Translations under genes and position numbers: made by a program
IMG/VR virus record: IMGVR_UViG_3300034403_000282
Coordinates: 1 to 44,410 of that record
Source of the DNA: a virus
Strand: one strand, 5' to 3'
Length of the DNA: 44,410 bases
The notes under the pieces: generated by a model
The model's database searches: none
Seen by the model: the letters and a program-made list of their open reading frames with translations, nothing else
Told to the model about the DNA's origin: nothing
Shown: one piece after another, positions 31,417-39,938 of the stretch
How positions within the stretch are numbered: position 1 is the stretch's first letter
How the letters are laid out: each line of letters opens with the position of its first letter

Positions 31417-32070
31417 CTACCAGAACAGGAAGCCAGCCAATTTGGGCTGAAGGACGCCGGCGGCGACGAAGCCGGTCGGAATGTCCGTGATGAGGCCACC
31501 GGCGAGGATTTGCTTCGTCAGGGCCGTTAGGCCGATCAGCTGCGATTCCTTCGCGTTCCCTTCCAGCGAGAAGGTCGCATAGTGGCGGCGCGGGATGATC
31601 GCGCCGTTCACGAGACGGCGTGTTTCCGGCTGGTCGTTCAGGACGCCGACCGGTTCCCACTCGCCCGGAACGAGGACGTAATCGCCGTCCGTGACCGAGG
31701 CGGCGGCGCCGCTGATGGTGATCGTCTTTGTCGCACGATCGATCGCGTCGATGGTGCGACCGGCGACGATGGTCGTCCCGTCAGCCTGAAGAAGGTCGAC
31801 GACGTCGCCGACGAACAGGTTCCGATCGTCGAGAAGGACGAAGTCGTTCACGGGTCCGACAGTCCCGTCGAACTGCGCGATCGCGGACGGACGAAGGTCG
31901 CCGTTTCCGTCGAGGGCGACGACGGTTCCGGCGAGGACTTCGCCGTAATACGTCGACGCGGCGTTTTGCGCGGCGAGGATGTTCGCGTCAGTGTTTTCCT
32001 CGTGAATGTGGTTCTCACGCCAAGTGCGCTTGGCCTGAATGTCGTAATCCTCGTAGATCGGTGCGGCCAT
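31417..32070 (-). CDS. Head decoration/capsid-stabilising protein
   Basis: 217 aa, starting MAAPIYEDYDIQAKRTWREN. The middle (VALDGNGDLRPSA, LLDDRNLFVGDVVDLL, TIDAIDRATKTITISG) is a beta-rich barrel-like pattern found in decoration proteins that sit between scaffold and capsid genes. Such proteins bind the expanded shell. Longer than lambda gpD (110 aa); identity is likely but not certain. Confidence 0.65.
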   Translation of the reverse strand: MAAPIYEDYDIQAKRTWRENHIHEENTDANILAAQNAASTYYGEVLAGTVVALDGNGDLRPSAIAQFDGTVGPVNDFVLLDDRNLFVGDVVDLLQADGTTIVAGRTIDAIDRATKTITISGAAASVTDGDYVLVPGEWEPVGVLNDQPETRRLVNGAIIPRRHYATFSLEGNAKESQLIGLTALTKQILAGGLITDIPTGFVAAGVLQPKLAGFLFW

Positions 32071-32097
32071 GATTGTCGGGCTCCCTTTGGGTTGCTG

Positions 32098-32865
32098 TTA
32101 CTTGCTCGCGGCGACTTTGCGTCGAAATGGGTCGGCGCTATGGTCGAGGTAGTCCCCGGCCATTTTTGCGCCTTCCTCGCGCAGGATTTGCGCGGCGTCC
32201 TTTTTGGTCTGCTTCCCGCGGGCCTTCGGTTTGACGCCGGCGCCGGGGCGCTTGCCCGTATTTGCATCGTCGACCTGGCGGCCGTCGTCGCCGTCGTCCG
32301 CGTCGTCGTCATCAGCGGACACGGACAGCATGAAGCCGTATTTCTGACGGAACGCTTCCAACGGGGCGACGTGGCCGATCAGGCCGCCTTTGTCGTCGAG
32401 GTCGACGCCTTCGGGCAGACCGCGACCGGTCAGGAGTTCGAGCGCTGCTTCGCGTTTCGCCGGCTTGACCGCGATCGGGTTTCCGTCTGCATCCGTGAAG
32501 AGGGCGGTCGCTAGCTTGCTCGCGATCTTGCCGTCGCGGACGTTCTTCGTGAGGCCCTCGAACTGCGACTTCCAATCGCCGGCCTCTTTCGTTTGCTTGT
32601 CGCGGGCCTCGGTCATCTTCAGAAGCGCGTCGTCGGAACTCGCCGTTTCGAAATCGGCCTTCCACTTGTCGCGTTCGGTGACGGCGGCCTTCAGCTGACC
32701 CTTCAGTTCGGTTTGCTTGGAAGCTGCCGACTGATGACCGGAACGAAGCTTGTCGAACTCGGCGACGTCGGACGCCACGGCCCCCGACACCTTCGCGTAT
32801 AGCTCGGCCCCGGCATCGCCGAGGGCTTCCTTCAGACCTGATAGTGTTTCGTTGTCTAGCGGCAT
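32098..32865 (-). CDS. Scaffolding protein
   Basis: 255 aa from ATG 32865 with AAGGGGTTG upstream. A long charged helix (residues about 40-125: DKLRSGHQSAASKQTELKGQ and following) is followed by a linker, an acidic run (SADDDDADDGDD) and a basic C-terminus (KPKARGKQTKKDAAQIL), the usual design of scaffolds, where the basic end binds the capsid protein. It is the first gene after the predicted promoter at 32903-32932. Confidence 0.8.
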   Translation of the reverse strand: MPLDNETLSGLKEALGDAGAELYAKVSGAVASDVAEFDKLRSGHQSAASKQTELKGQLKAAVTERDKWKADFETASSDDALLKMTEARDKQTKEAGDWKSQFEGLTKNVRDGKIASKLATALFTDADGNPIAVKPAKREAALELLTGRGLPEGVDLDDKGGLIGHVAPLEAFRQKYGFMLSVSADDDDADDGDDGRQVDDANTGKRPGAGVKPKARGKQTKKDAAQILREEGAKMAGDYLDHSADPFRRKVAASK

Positions 32866-32902
32866 CACAACCCCTTGTGCGCTTGATCTCTGTTCGGGCC
32901 GA

Positions 32903-32932
32903 ATCGTGAGGCCCTGAAACACGGCGTGTCAA
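32903..32932 (-). promoter_or_regulatory. Predicted promoter of the scaffold-capsid-tail unit
   Basis: On the minus strand TTGACA (32932-32927), a perfect -35, is followed after 18 bases by CACGAT (32908-32903), a weak -10. It lies in the 187-base gap between scaffold and the plus-strand gene. This is the most likely start for late transcription because an opposing gene separates scaffold from portal. Confidence 0.45.
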
Positions 32933-32987
32933 GTGTGCGGAAACGCTTAGTTTTTCGGCCCGTTGGTTCGCCGACAGGTCAGCCGAT

Positions 32988-33013
32988 CGATCCCGCGATC
33001 GCATCCGGGATCG
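32988..33013. promoter_or_regulatory. Inverted repeat, possible operator
   Basis: CGATCCCG (32988-32995), ten bases, CGGGATCG (33006-33013): perfect 8-base arms. It lies 39 bases before the ATG of the plus-strand gene at 33053 and upstream of the minus-strand promoter. A repressor dimer, perhaps the product of 33053, could bind here. No binding evidence. Confidence 0.45.
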
Positions 33014-33052
33014 GTTCCGGGGTAGGATCGCCGCCTGATTCAAGGGGAACCC

Positions 33053-33394
33053 ATGACCGACCATGAAGAGACCGACCAGCAACCCGGCGAGATTCGCTTA
33101 GCCCGGACCCGTAGCCTTGCAGCTGTCACGCAAGGCCCTGAACCGCTCATCACGGAAATATCCGAACCGCGAGCCGGCGCCGGCCTTCCCCCGACCGTGA
33201 GGAAGGAAGTGAAGCTGATCGAGGCGACGGAACACGCGTTGCTTCTGCGCCTCGCCAAGCGCCACGGGAAGCCGATGTCGATCATGCTGAAGGACATGAT
33301 GATGAGAGGGTTACGCCTTCAGGAAGCCATCGACGACGGCGGCGAGGTCGTCGTGATGAAGGGTCGCAGCATCCTTTACAAGATACTCGCCTGA
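33053..33394 (+). CDS. Plus-strand moron gene, possible ribbon-helix-helix-type protein
   Basis: 113 aa, the only plus-strand gene within 32 kb of minus-strand genes. ATG 33053 has AAGGGGAACCC upstream. The N-terminal 50 residues look disordered. From about residue 50, VRKEVKLIEATEHALLLRLA, then KRHGKPMSIMLKDMMMRGLR, then EVVVMKG resembles a strand-helix-helix DNA-binding unit, but it is not a clean match. The nearby inverted repeat and the divergent promoter suggest an autoregulated accessory gene. It could instead be a superinfection or anti-defence factor. Confidence 0.65.
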   Translation: MTDHEETDQQPGEIRLARTRSLAAVTQGPEPLITEISEPRAGAGLPPTVRKEVKLIEATEHALLLRLAKRHGKPMSIMLKDMMMRGLRLQEAIDDGGEVVVMKGRSILYKILA

Positions 33395-33409
33395 CCGACG
33401 TCTGAAGCT

Positions 33410-33466
33410 AAGCCCGACCCTTCGCGACCCGTCCGAAAGGAGACAATAAGGCGTTGGGCCGGGCTT
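33410..33466. terminator. Inverted repeat between converging genes
   Basis: AAGCCCGACCC (33410-33420) and GGGCCGGGCTT (33456-33466) pair with one mismatch across a 35-base loop. It lies between the plus-strand gene (ends 33394) and the minus-strand gene ending at 33497, so it could stop transcription in both directions. The loop is long and there is no strong T tract, so efficiency is doubtful. Confidence 0.4.
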
Positions 33467-33496
33467 CCGTGCAATCGCCGGAAGGGTAGCACACTC

Positions 33497-33694
33497 TCAG
33501 TCGTCGACGGCGCCGAGGGCTTTGTCGAGACGGGCGACCCCTTCGTCCCCGTGTTCGTTGTCGGCCTTGATATAGAGAATCTGCGCGACGTCCGCGGTCA
33601 GTACGCCGTCAGCCTCGGCACGCTCCGCCAGGTCAACAATGTGATCGAGTTCGTCGACGTCCGCGGCGAGGTCTAGCGCTTCCTTCTCTGTCAC
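33497..33694 (-). CDS. Small acidic hypothetical protein
   Basis: 65 aa from GTG 33694, directly after the MuF stop with GAGG upstream. Highly acidic helices (EKEALDLAADVDELDHIVDL, DLAERAEADG). Last gene of the terminase-portal unit before the inverted repeat. It might bind the adjacent MuF or portal product or act as an inhibitor; nothing shows this. Confidence 0.55.
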   Translation of the reverse strand: MTEKEALDLAADVDELDHIVDLAERAEADGVLTADVAQILYIKADNEHGDEGVARLDKALGAVDD

Positions 33695-33695
33695 T

Positions 33696-35540
33696 TTAGA
33701 GCCTCGTCAGAAGTAGGTTTTTCGCCTCGGCCCGCATCTTACGGGGGAGGCCCTTCACAAACCGGTCGATAAACTCGCGGCCGTTCCTTTCGCTGACGTT
33801 CGTCGGCGTCGGAGGTTGCGTCGGAGCGGCTATACTAGCACGCCGGCGCCGACCTCGGCCCGTAATCGAACCCCAGTACTTATGCCACCCTTGCGTAATG
33901 TCGTCCGTTTGCGCCTTCGCCTTCATGCCGCCCTTTACCTTTAGATCCTCGAACCACGTAAAGAGCGCCGTTTCTTCCTTCTCGGTCGCCGTCCCGGCTG
34001 TCACCTTCGCGTCGATGGCCTTCAGCTTCCGCGGGAAGGCGTCAGTGTTCCTCGCAGCCTTGCGGAGCGCGATACTTACCTCGCGCCGGAACTCTTTATA
34101 GGCGCCGCCCTTGCGCCATTGGTCGACCTTCTTCGCGTCGCTGACCGAGGCCGACTGAAGGGACGAACGCGCGACGAGGTTCGGGATCTTCTTCGCTATG
34201 ATGTCGCGGGCCATGGTCTCGGTTACGACCTCTTCCATCTTCACAACGAACCGATGTTTGTAGAGATACTGCGGACCGCGATCGTGAACTTCCTCGTGAA
34301 TGAAGCTTTCGAAGCTTTCGAGGCCGCTCTTTTGTCCGAGGATGCCGCCCGAATGCCTCGATATAACGTTTTCGGCAACACGACTCGTCCCCTTCATGAA
34401 CTGCGAAGCTTCAAGGGCGACACGACGCTGAACGCGCATTTGACCGGTGAGGGACATTGAAGCAGCGGCGCGACCGCCGGCGCTTGACGTCTTCAGCTTG
34501 TCCCGGTCCGTGATAAACGCGCCCTCGGCTTGCGGAAGGCTGTCGCCGGCGAACTCGCGAATGAAGTTCCGAACGTCCTTCTGATCGCGAGCGCCGAGCC
34601 GGCCGCCGTTCCCGAACTTTTCTAGGGCGTCGGCGGCCCGCCTTGCGAGCGGTGTTTCGAAAAGGGCCTCTTCAGCTGCTAGCGGGTCGACGACCGCTTC
34701 CGGTTCCGCCTCCGGTACGGGTTCGGGTTCCGGTTCGAAATCAAGCGGGACGAAAACCATCGTCCCGCGGTCGTTGGGCCGGTCCGGCGGATGCTGGAAA
34801 AGCTCACCGGTCGTGCGTTCGAATGCCTCGTCGAGCTTCCGCTCTTGTCCGTGGATCTGGATCGAATCCTGACCGGTCCGCTGGTCGAACGCCGTCACAA
34901 GCTGTTTCCGCCATTCCTCGCCCTCGCCCTCGCCGAGTTCGATCATGTCCTGAAGCTGTCGACGGTGCGCGGCGAGGCTCGTTTCGGTGCGAACGATGCG
35001 CTCGGCTTCCCATTGCGGGATCTTCACGTCGGAGGCCATCCGCGTGAACGTTTCCGACAGCGTGTCGCCGGCGAGGATCGACGAGGCCATAGACGCGCGC
35101 ATTTCGGCCCGCATTTGAGCGGTCCAGCGCTGGCGGCTTACCTCGTAGTGTTCAAGCAAGCCATCAGCGAGGATGTCGCCGGCGGCTTCAAAGTCGGGCA
35201 CTTGCGCCCCGGCATCCGTCCAAACGTCGAGCTGACGGCCGAGGAAATCGCGGGCCACGCGTGACGATTCGCGGCCGAGCTCGTCCACAACATCGCCCAT
35301 TGCTTCGCCTGAATGCGCGCTGACCGAATTGATGACACCGAAGATCCCGGTCACGGATTGGACGGCCTGTGTTTCGCTGAACGAGCCCGGACGGATGCCG
35401 GCGAGGCCACGCTGAAGGGCGGCGGCCGTGTCGCCTCCGATCTTGCGAAGCTGAGCGCGATACTTCGGGGCGAGGCGGCCTAGCGCCTTTTGTTGCCGTC
35501 GAAGTAGCGTCGCTATCTCAGGCGGAACCGTCGTCGCCAT
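33696..35540 (-). CDS. MuF-type head morphogenesis protein with HExxH metallopeptidase-like domain
   Basis: 614 aa. Residues about 130-260 show the Mu gpF-like pattern: WEAERIVRTETSLAAHRRQL, then a Trp, then FDQRTGQDS, and HPPDRPNDRG. A Pro/Glu-rich linker (268-282) follows. The C-terminal region has FIHEEVH at 413-419, an HExxH zinc motif, with EEVVTE (437-442) placed to supply the third ligand, as in gluzincins. The end is basic. MuF proteins with C-terminal enzymatic or toxin domains are known. The domain could process the prohead or be delivered with DNA. It overlaps the portal gene by 23 bases. Confidence 0.75.
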   Translation of the reverse strand: MATTVPPEIATLLRRQQKALGRLAPKYRAQLRKIGGDTAAALQRGLAGIRPGSFSETQAVQSVTGIFGVINSVSAHSGEAMGDVVDELGRESSRVARDFLGRQLDVWTDAGAQVPDFEAAGDILADGLLEHYEVSRQRWTAQMRAEMRASMASSILAGDTLSETFTRMASDVKIPQWEAERIVRTETSLAAHRRQLQDMIELGEGEGEEWRKQLVTAFDQRTGQDSIQIHGQERKLDEAFERTTGELFQHPPDRPNDRGTMVFVPLDFEPEPEPVPEAEPEAVVDPLAAEEALFETPLARRAADALEKFGNGGRLGARDQKDVRNFIREFAGDSLPQAEGAFITDRDKLKTSSAGGRAAASMSLTGQMRVQRRVALEASQFMKGTSRVAENVISRHSGGILGQKSGLESFESFIHEEVHDRGPQYLYKHRFVVKMEEVVTETMARDIIAKKIPNLVARSSLQSASVSDAKKVDQWRKGGAYKEFRREVSIALRKAARNTDAFPRKLKAIDAKVTAGTATEKEETALFTWFEDLKVKGGMKAKAQTDDITQGWHKYWGSITGRGRRRRASIAAPTQPPTPTNVSERNGREFIDRFVKGLPRKMRAEAKNLLLTRL

Positions 35541-37239
35541 CGTCGTCGCCGTCCTCGTCGTCAGGGTCAGGGTCGTTCAGGTCGTCCGCGTTCGGGTCGT
35601 CAGCCGGCGGCGGCTTCTGTCCCGGCGGCTTGGACGTGTCCATCATGGGCCCTTCTTCCTCGATTGCGGCCCATTCCGCTTCGGGGTCTTCCAGCCCGAT
35701 AGCCGTCCCGAACATCAGGGTCGCGGTCTTTTGCGTGATGAACGGGCCGCCACGGGCTACAAGCAACGCTTGCGCCCATAGCTGAACGTCCTCGGCCGTC
35801 ATCGTCAGGACAGCGGGCCAAAGCCACGACAGCGCGGTTCCCTTGTGCTTCCCGGTGACTTCCGACAGCTTGCGCCAAAGGAGGTTCCACCCTTCCTCGA
35901 TCGGCGACCGGTACGCCTTCACGACGGCGACGGTCGGTTCCTGAAGGCGCTGAACAGCCGTCCCCGACATCGCCCCGGCGCCGTCCTGTCGTCCGATTTC
36001 CTGAATCCCGGACAGCTGCGACGCTTCCTTCCGTAGCTGCGTCCCGTGTTCGATTCCCTTCTCGATTGCGGCGCCGGTCGTTTCGAGTAGCTGAACCGAA
36101 GCGTTCGTCCCCTGTCGGCGGGACTCGATTCGGAGGAAGGCGCCGGGATCGCCGGCCGCGAAATCGCGGTTCGTCCCTTCGCGCGGATTGGCCTGAAACT
36201 CGCCCTCGAGTTTGCCGTCTGTAATTCCGAGCCTTGGAAAAGCGTTGTAGGAATAGGCCGTGTCGCGCTTGCTTGCGGTGTAGTCGGCGGCCTTCGCCAT
36301 CGACATGAATTGACGCCCGATCATGGGTTCGCCGTCGAGTTCCCCCGGCTCGGTTCCATCCGGGACCATCCACACGAACGGAATCAGGCCCCAACGGTGC
36401 GGCTTCAGCGGCTCGGCCTTCCATACCTGCAACGTCGACGCGGATTCCTCGACCGTGATCGAGTCGTAATCGATGATCACGTCGGCGAGATAGTCGCGCC
36501 GGAACCACGTCGACACCGTCCGTTTGTGGCCCTGACCGTCGAGGATTTCTTCGTCGCGCCGCCACTGCATCGTAAGGAACGCGAGGTCGAGCGGGTCCGC
36601 ACCTTCGACCGGCTTCAGGAAGGCCCTTCGGTTGTCCCCTTCGCCGTCGACGTCGAGGAACGCGTCGGCCCCGTCGACGTGGTTCACGAGCCAAGTCGCG
36701 TATGACTCTGACTTGAGCCCGTCGACCTGAGAGTTCAGGACCGCGTCGCACCATTGCGTTGGAAGGTACAGAAGCGCGGGGTTCAGCCCGCTTGGCTCGG
36801 CCGTGAATCCGAAGATCCCCGACCCCTTCAGTGCGAGGTCTTTCAGTGGAAGGATGGTCGCCTGACGGGGACGCAACGCGAGAAGGTCCGCGGTCGCGAT
36901 TGCGAGGGCGTCGTCGCTGTCATCGTCGACCTGGCGCGCGTCGTCGCTGGTCGTTTCGGCTTCCTCGACGACCGAAATCGTCGCCCACTTGTCTTCCCCG
37001 GCCAGCTTCTGAAGCAGCGAATCGACCTTGTCCTTCACGAGGCCGACCTGAACCGATGGCGCGCGCTGTGCTTGCGGTAGGTAGCACATACAATCGTCGA
37101 TCAGGGCGTAGAACGGTTCCCACGGCGCTAGATGTTCGTACGCCGTTCCCTCGTAAGCCGCGTCCTTTTCGAGAAGCTCAGCGGTCCGCGGATGCAGTCC
37201 CCGAAGCTCGTTCAGGCGCATGAAGTGTTTTATCGGCAT
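35518..37239 (-). CDS. Portal protein
   Basis: 573 aa, located between terminase and MuF genes as in most tailed phages. The N-terminal half has the clip/stem-type mix; SMAKAADYTASKRDTAYSYN, then FPRLGITDG, and a helical region (GTQLRKEASQLSGIQEIG) fit portal folds. The C-terminal 45 residues are a Pro/Asp-rich acidic tail. The dodecamer forms the DNA channel at one capsid vertex and binds terminase. Confidence 0.8.
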   Translation of the reverse strand: MPIKHFMRLNELRGLHPRTAELLEKDAAYEGTAYEHLAPWEPFYALIDDCMCYLPQAQRAPSVQVGLVKDKVDSLLQKLAGEDKWATISVVEEAETTSDDARQVDDDSDDALAIATADLLALRPRQATILPLKDLALKGSGIFGFTAEPSGLNPALLYLPTQWCDAVLNSQVDGLKSESYATWLVNHVDGADAFLDVDGEGDNRRAFLKPVEGADPLDLAFLTMQWRRDEEILDGQGHKRTVSTWFRRDYLADVIIDYDSITVEESASTLQVWKAEPLKPHRWGLIPFVWMVPDGTEPGELDGEPMIGRQFMSMAKAADYTASKRDTAYSYNAFPRLGITDGKLEGEFQANPREGTNRDFAAGDPGAFLRIESRRQGTNASVQLLETTGAAIEKGIEHGTQLRKEASQLSGIQEIGRQDGAGAMSGTAVQRLQEPTVAVVKAYRSPIEEGWNLLWRKLSEVTGKHKGTALSWLWPAVLTMTAEDVQLWAQALLVARGGPFITQKTATLMFGTAIGLEDPEAEWAAIEEEGPMMDTSKPPGQKPPPADDPNADDLNDPDPDDEDGDDDGDDGSA

Positions 37240-37253
37240 TTCCCTAGCTCCAT

Positions 37254-37586
37254 TTATGCGGCCTCGCGATAGAGACTCGAAAGCGCGGCTTCAGCCGCCC
37301 GTTTTGCTGCGGTGGCGTGTCCCGCCTTGCCGAACACGCTCCCGAATCGGGTTTTACTCCGCGCCGGATTCGAGGCCACGGCCGCGACACTCGAACCGAA
37401 GCGGCGCCGGCGCACACGTTCGTCGTGGTCGGCCCTCGTCAGTATCCGGTGCGGACCCCGGACCCACCACATAACGCCGGCTTCGTCGTCGTCCGACACC
37501 CAACCGACTTCCTTCCCGCCGACGAGGGCGAAACACGTTCCGGGGTCCTTCGTGTCGGGCTTCCACTGAACTTGTGCTGTGCTCAT
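37254..37586 (-). CDS. Hypothetical protein between terminase and portal
   Basis: 110 aa. ATG 37586 overlaps the terL stop by ATGA. The first 55 residues form a small beta domain with Trp (VQWKPDTKDPGTCFALVGG, EVGWVSDDDEAGVMWWVRG). The C-terminal half is basic, with an Ala-rich helix (ATAAKRAAEAALSSLY). It could be a packaging accessory. No family recognised. Confidence 0.6.
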   Translation of the reverse strand: MSTAQVQWKPDTKDPGTCFALVGGKEVGWVSDDDEAGVMWWVRGPHRILTRADHDERVRRRRFGSSVAAVASNPARSKTRFGSVFGKAGHATAAKRAAEAALSSLYREAA

Positions 37587-39139
37587 CTCGCGAACCAATT
37601 TGGCAGACCGCTACGAGGATTCATAGCGACATCCTGTTCGATGCGTTCTGACAGGGCGTAGCGCCCCGCGTCAAATGCGTGATCGTCGCTCTTTCGTTTG
37701 CACCATAGCTCAGCGTTACGACCGACCGCGTTTTCCGGGCGAACGAGCGATTCGAACGACCGCCACGAAGAAGGCGTCGCGATGCTGAACTGATCCCGGC
37801 CCTGATGAATCCGGCGCTGAAAGAATTCGAGCCCGTCGAGCCTGTCGAGGTATGCCGTCTGACAGCTGAAGCCCCGCTTTTCGAACTGCGCGACCGAGCC
37901 CGGCGAATCATGCGGGAAGAAGATCGGGACTTGCTGCCACTGTCCGGCCGTCCAAGTGCAGAACCGCGACCAGCGGTCGAGCGCCTTGTAAGCAACGGCT
38001 GTCCAGCATTCAGCCTGCCGGCCTCGGCGGTTCCGCCATCCCTGTTCATCGTCGATGACGAACTGACGCGCGCTGATGGTTTCCAGCTCGTGAACGCCGC
38101 CGTCGTGATCCTCGCCCCAAACCGTGAAGACCGCCGGATTCGTCCATCCGAAATCCATCCCGGCCGTGATGCGTCGGATTCGGTGTGTCGGGAAGACGCG
38201 CTGATGAACGTTCTGTTCGAGTTCGACGAGGATCTGACCCTTGAACGCGACCCACGACGCCAGAAAGTTCCGCTTCCACATTGGCGCCGGCATCCGGGCC
38301 TTAGCTTCAAGCGCCCATTGCCTGATCCGAGGGTTCGACGTGTTATCCATCGTCGTCCACTGAACGCACCGCACACGAGGCGACACGGCGACGTGTTCGC
38401 CCGTGCTGTCGAGGATGTCCTGACTCGCTTCGGGCGATCCCGTCGCCCACAACCGATAGAACGCCGAGGCCTTTGACAGCGGCGTCGATGTGATGATCGC
38501 CCAGGCGTTGGTGTCCGCCAGCGCCGGCTGGAGGTGGTCCTCCCAGACGTCGGCCTTCAGGCGAGCGAACTCGTCGAGAAGGACGCCGTCGTAGGCATCA
38601 GCGACGAGGTTGCCGGGGTTGTCGCCGGACCTCCACTCGACGAGGAGCCCACCGAGCAGCCACCAGTCGCCCCGCTTGGCCGCCTTGACGATGAGCCCGC
38701 CGCTGACCGCCATGCCTAACATCCGCTGCATCTTGCGCTTCAGCGGCTTCAGCAGCTTGTAGATCGGAGCAACGACCACGTAGTGGAGGAAGGGGTCCGG
38801 CGATGCGCCCTCGGGCTTCCACTCCGCCGGCCCCCAATGTTCCCAGCGACCGAGCCCGAGACGCTTGTTCTCGTAGTCGTCGCAGATCTTGTCGATGAAC
38901 TCGGCGGCGGACCACTCGCTCTTGCCACCGCGACGACCACAGTTGAGCACGGTGGTGTCGACGCCCGGCAGATTGGCGATGTGGTGGGCGATGCCCTGCT
39001 TGCGGTGTGGCGTATAGCCCAGCGGGAACTTCCGCTCGGGTATACCGTACTTCTCGGTGAGTTCCTTGACGTAGGCTGCCGCGTCGTCGGGATCGACCTC
39101 TACCGGGTCAGCCTTCGCGAGCGCTCGCCTCGAGGGCAT
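37583..39139 (-). CDS. terL: Terminase large subunit
   Basis: 518 aa from ATG 39139 (TGATG with the small subunit). ATPase part: Walker A CGRRGGKS (67-74), Walker B GVLLDE (185-190), motif III ITSTP (216-220). Nuclease part: GMDFGWTNP with its first catalytic Asp, and KSDDHAFDAGRYAL near the end. It powers DNA packaging and cuts concatemers. Glu codons switch from GAG (11 of 13 up to residue 200) to GAA (14 of 17 from residue 237), with the change between 38542 and 38431, suggesting a recombination joint between ATPase and nuclease. Confidence 0.92.
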   Translation of the reverse strand: MPSRRALAKADPVEVDPDDAAAYVKELTEKYGIPERKFPLGYTPHRKQGIAHHIANLPGVDTTVLNCGRRGGKSEWSAAEFIDKICDDYENKRLGLGRWEHWGPAEWKPEGASPDPFLHYVVVAPIYKLLKPLKRKMQRMLGMAVSGGLIVKAAKRGDWWLLGGLLVEWRSGDNPGNLVADAYDGVLLDEFARLKADVWEDHLQPALADTNAWAIITSTPLSKASAFYRLWATGSPEASQDILDSTGEHVAVSPRVRCVQWTTMDNTSNPRIRQWALEAKARMPAPMWKRNFLASWVAFKGQILVELEQNVHQRVFPTHRIRRITAGMDFGWTNPAVFTVWGEDHDGGVHELETISARQFVIDDEQGWRNRRGRQAECWTAVAYKALDRWSRFCTWTAGQWQQVPIFFPHDSPGSVAQFEKRGFSCQTAYLDRLDGLEFFQRRIHQGRDQFSIATPSSWRSFESLVRPENAVGRNAELWCKRKSDDHAFDAGRYALSERIEQDVAMNPRSGLPNWFAR

Positions 39140-39801
39140 CAATGCGTGGTCGGGCTGACTTCGTCGATGTCAGCCTGCGTCACACCCTCACCGAGACGTG
39201 TGCGACGCGCCAACGAGAGAGAGCTCTCTGCGAGGAACGAGGCGAACCGCTCAGCAAGTTCGGGGTCGACCATGCGCATCGACAGAAGCAGGTCCTCGGG
39301 CATGAGCAGACGACCACCACCGGCGGTGCCCTGCTTGGCCTGTTCGAGCCGCCACTCGGCGAGGGCGGATTCGGCGTTGGCCTTCTTCGTCTCTGCGAGC
39401 AGCTTGACCTTCTCCTCCGGACTGCGTCGGCGGTTCGAGAAGCGACCAGGCCACCGACGCTCGAGCAGCCAGGCCTTCGCCCGCCAGTCGCCCTTTCCGT
39501 CGTGGAGCAGCTGGGCCAGGATGCTCGCCTCGGACGCCTGCAGGGCGGTCTCGTATTCGACGTGGAGACGAACGAACGGCCGGTCGTCCTTCGGCACCTG
39601 CTCGATGACCTCGTCAAGGTCGACCTGGTCCTCGTCGCTGACCAGGCGGAGGGCGGTGCGACCTCTAGCGAGGTACCTGAAGGCGGTCCGCTGACGCCAG
39701 CCAGCGCGCCCAGCGGCGCCGGTGACCGTTGTTCCGAGAGACACCGCCTCGATGAAAAGGCGGTGTCTCTCGTCGTTGTAGTGACTCTTTCTACCGGCCA
39801 T
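39139..39801 (-). CDS. terS: Terminase small subunit
   Basis: 220 aa from ATG 39801 with GAGGGG upstream; the longer frame to 39831 lacks support. The N-terminal region (TVTGAAGRAGWRQRTAFRYL) is a helix-turn-helix for pac/cos recognition. The middle is a charged helical oligomerisation region. It ends in a TGATG overlap with terL. The 137 bases upstream (39802-39938) hold no supported gene. Confidence 0.8.
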   Translation of the reverse strand: MAGRKSHYNDERHRLFIEAVSLGTTVTGAAGRAGWRQRTAFRYLARGRTALRLVSDEDQVDLDEVIEQVPKDDRPFVRLHVEYETALQASEASILAQLLHDGKGDWRAKAWLLERRWPGRFSNRRRSPEEKVKLLAETKKANAESALAEWRLEQAKQGTAGGGRLLMPEDLLLSMRMVDPELAERFASFLAESSLSLARRTRLGEGVTQADIDEVSPTTH

Positions 39802-39938
39802 CGGTTCCCCTCGATGAACGCGCAACAGCATGGATGTTCGGACGGTCCGCGGTCAACCTTCTAGCTCCCGACCCTGCTCGACCTCCGCAGGGGACAACTT
39901 CTTTTTGCTGCCCGGGAAGGTGCGGGGAGGCGTCCGTT
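39802..39938 (-). other. Intergenic stretch before terS
   Basis: No convincing gene. On the minus strand a frame without ATG or GTG reads TPPRTFPGSKKKLSPAEVEQ after the MazG stop, ending at a TGA about 35 codons on. It looks mildly coding but cannot be given a start. No clear promoter or terminator; packaging sites often lie near terS, but none is recognisable. Confidence 0.3.
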
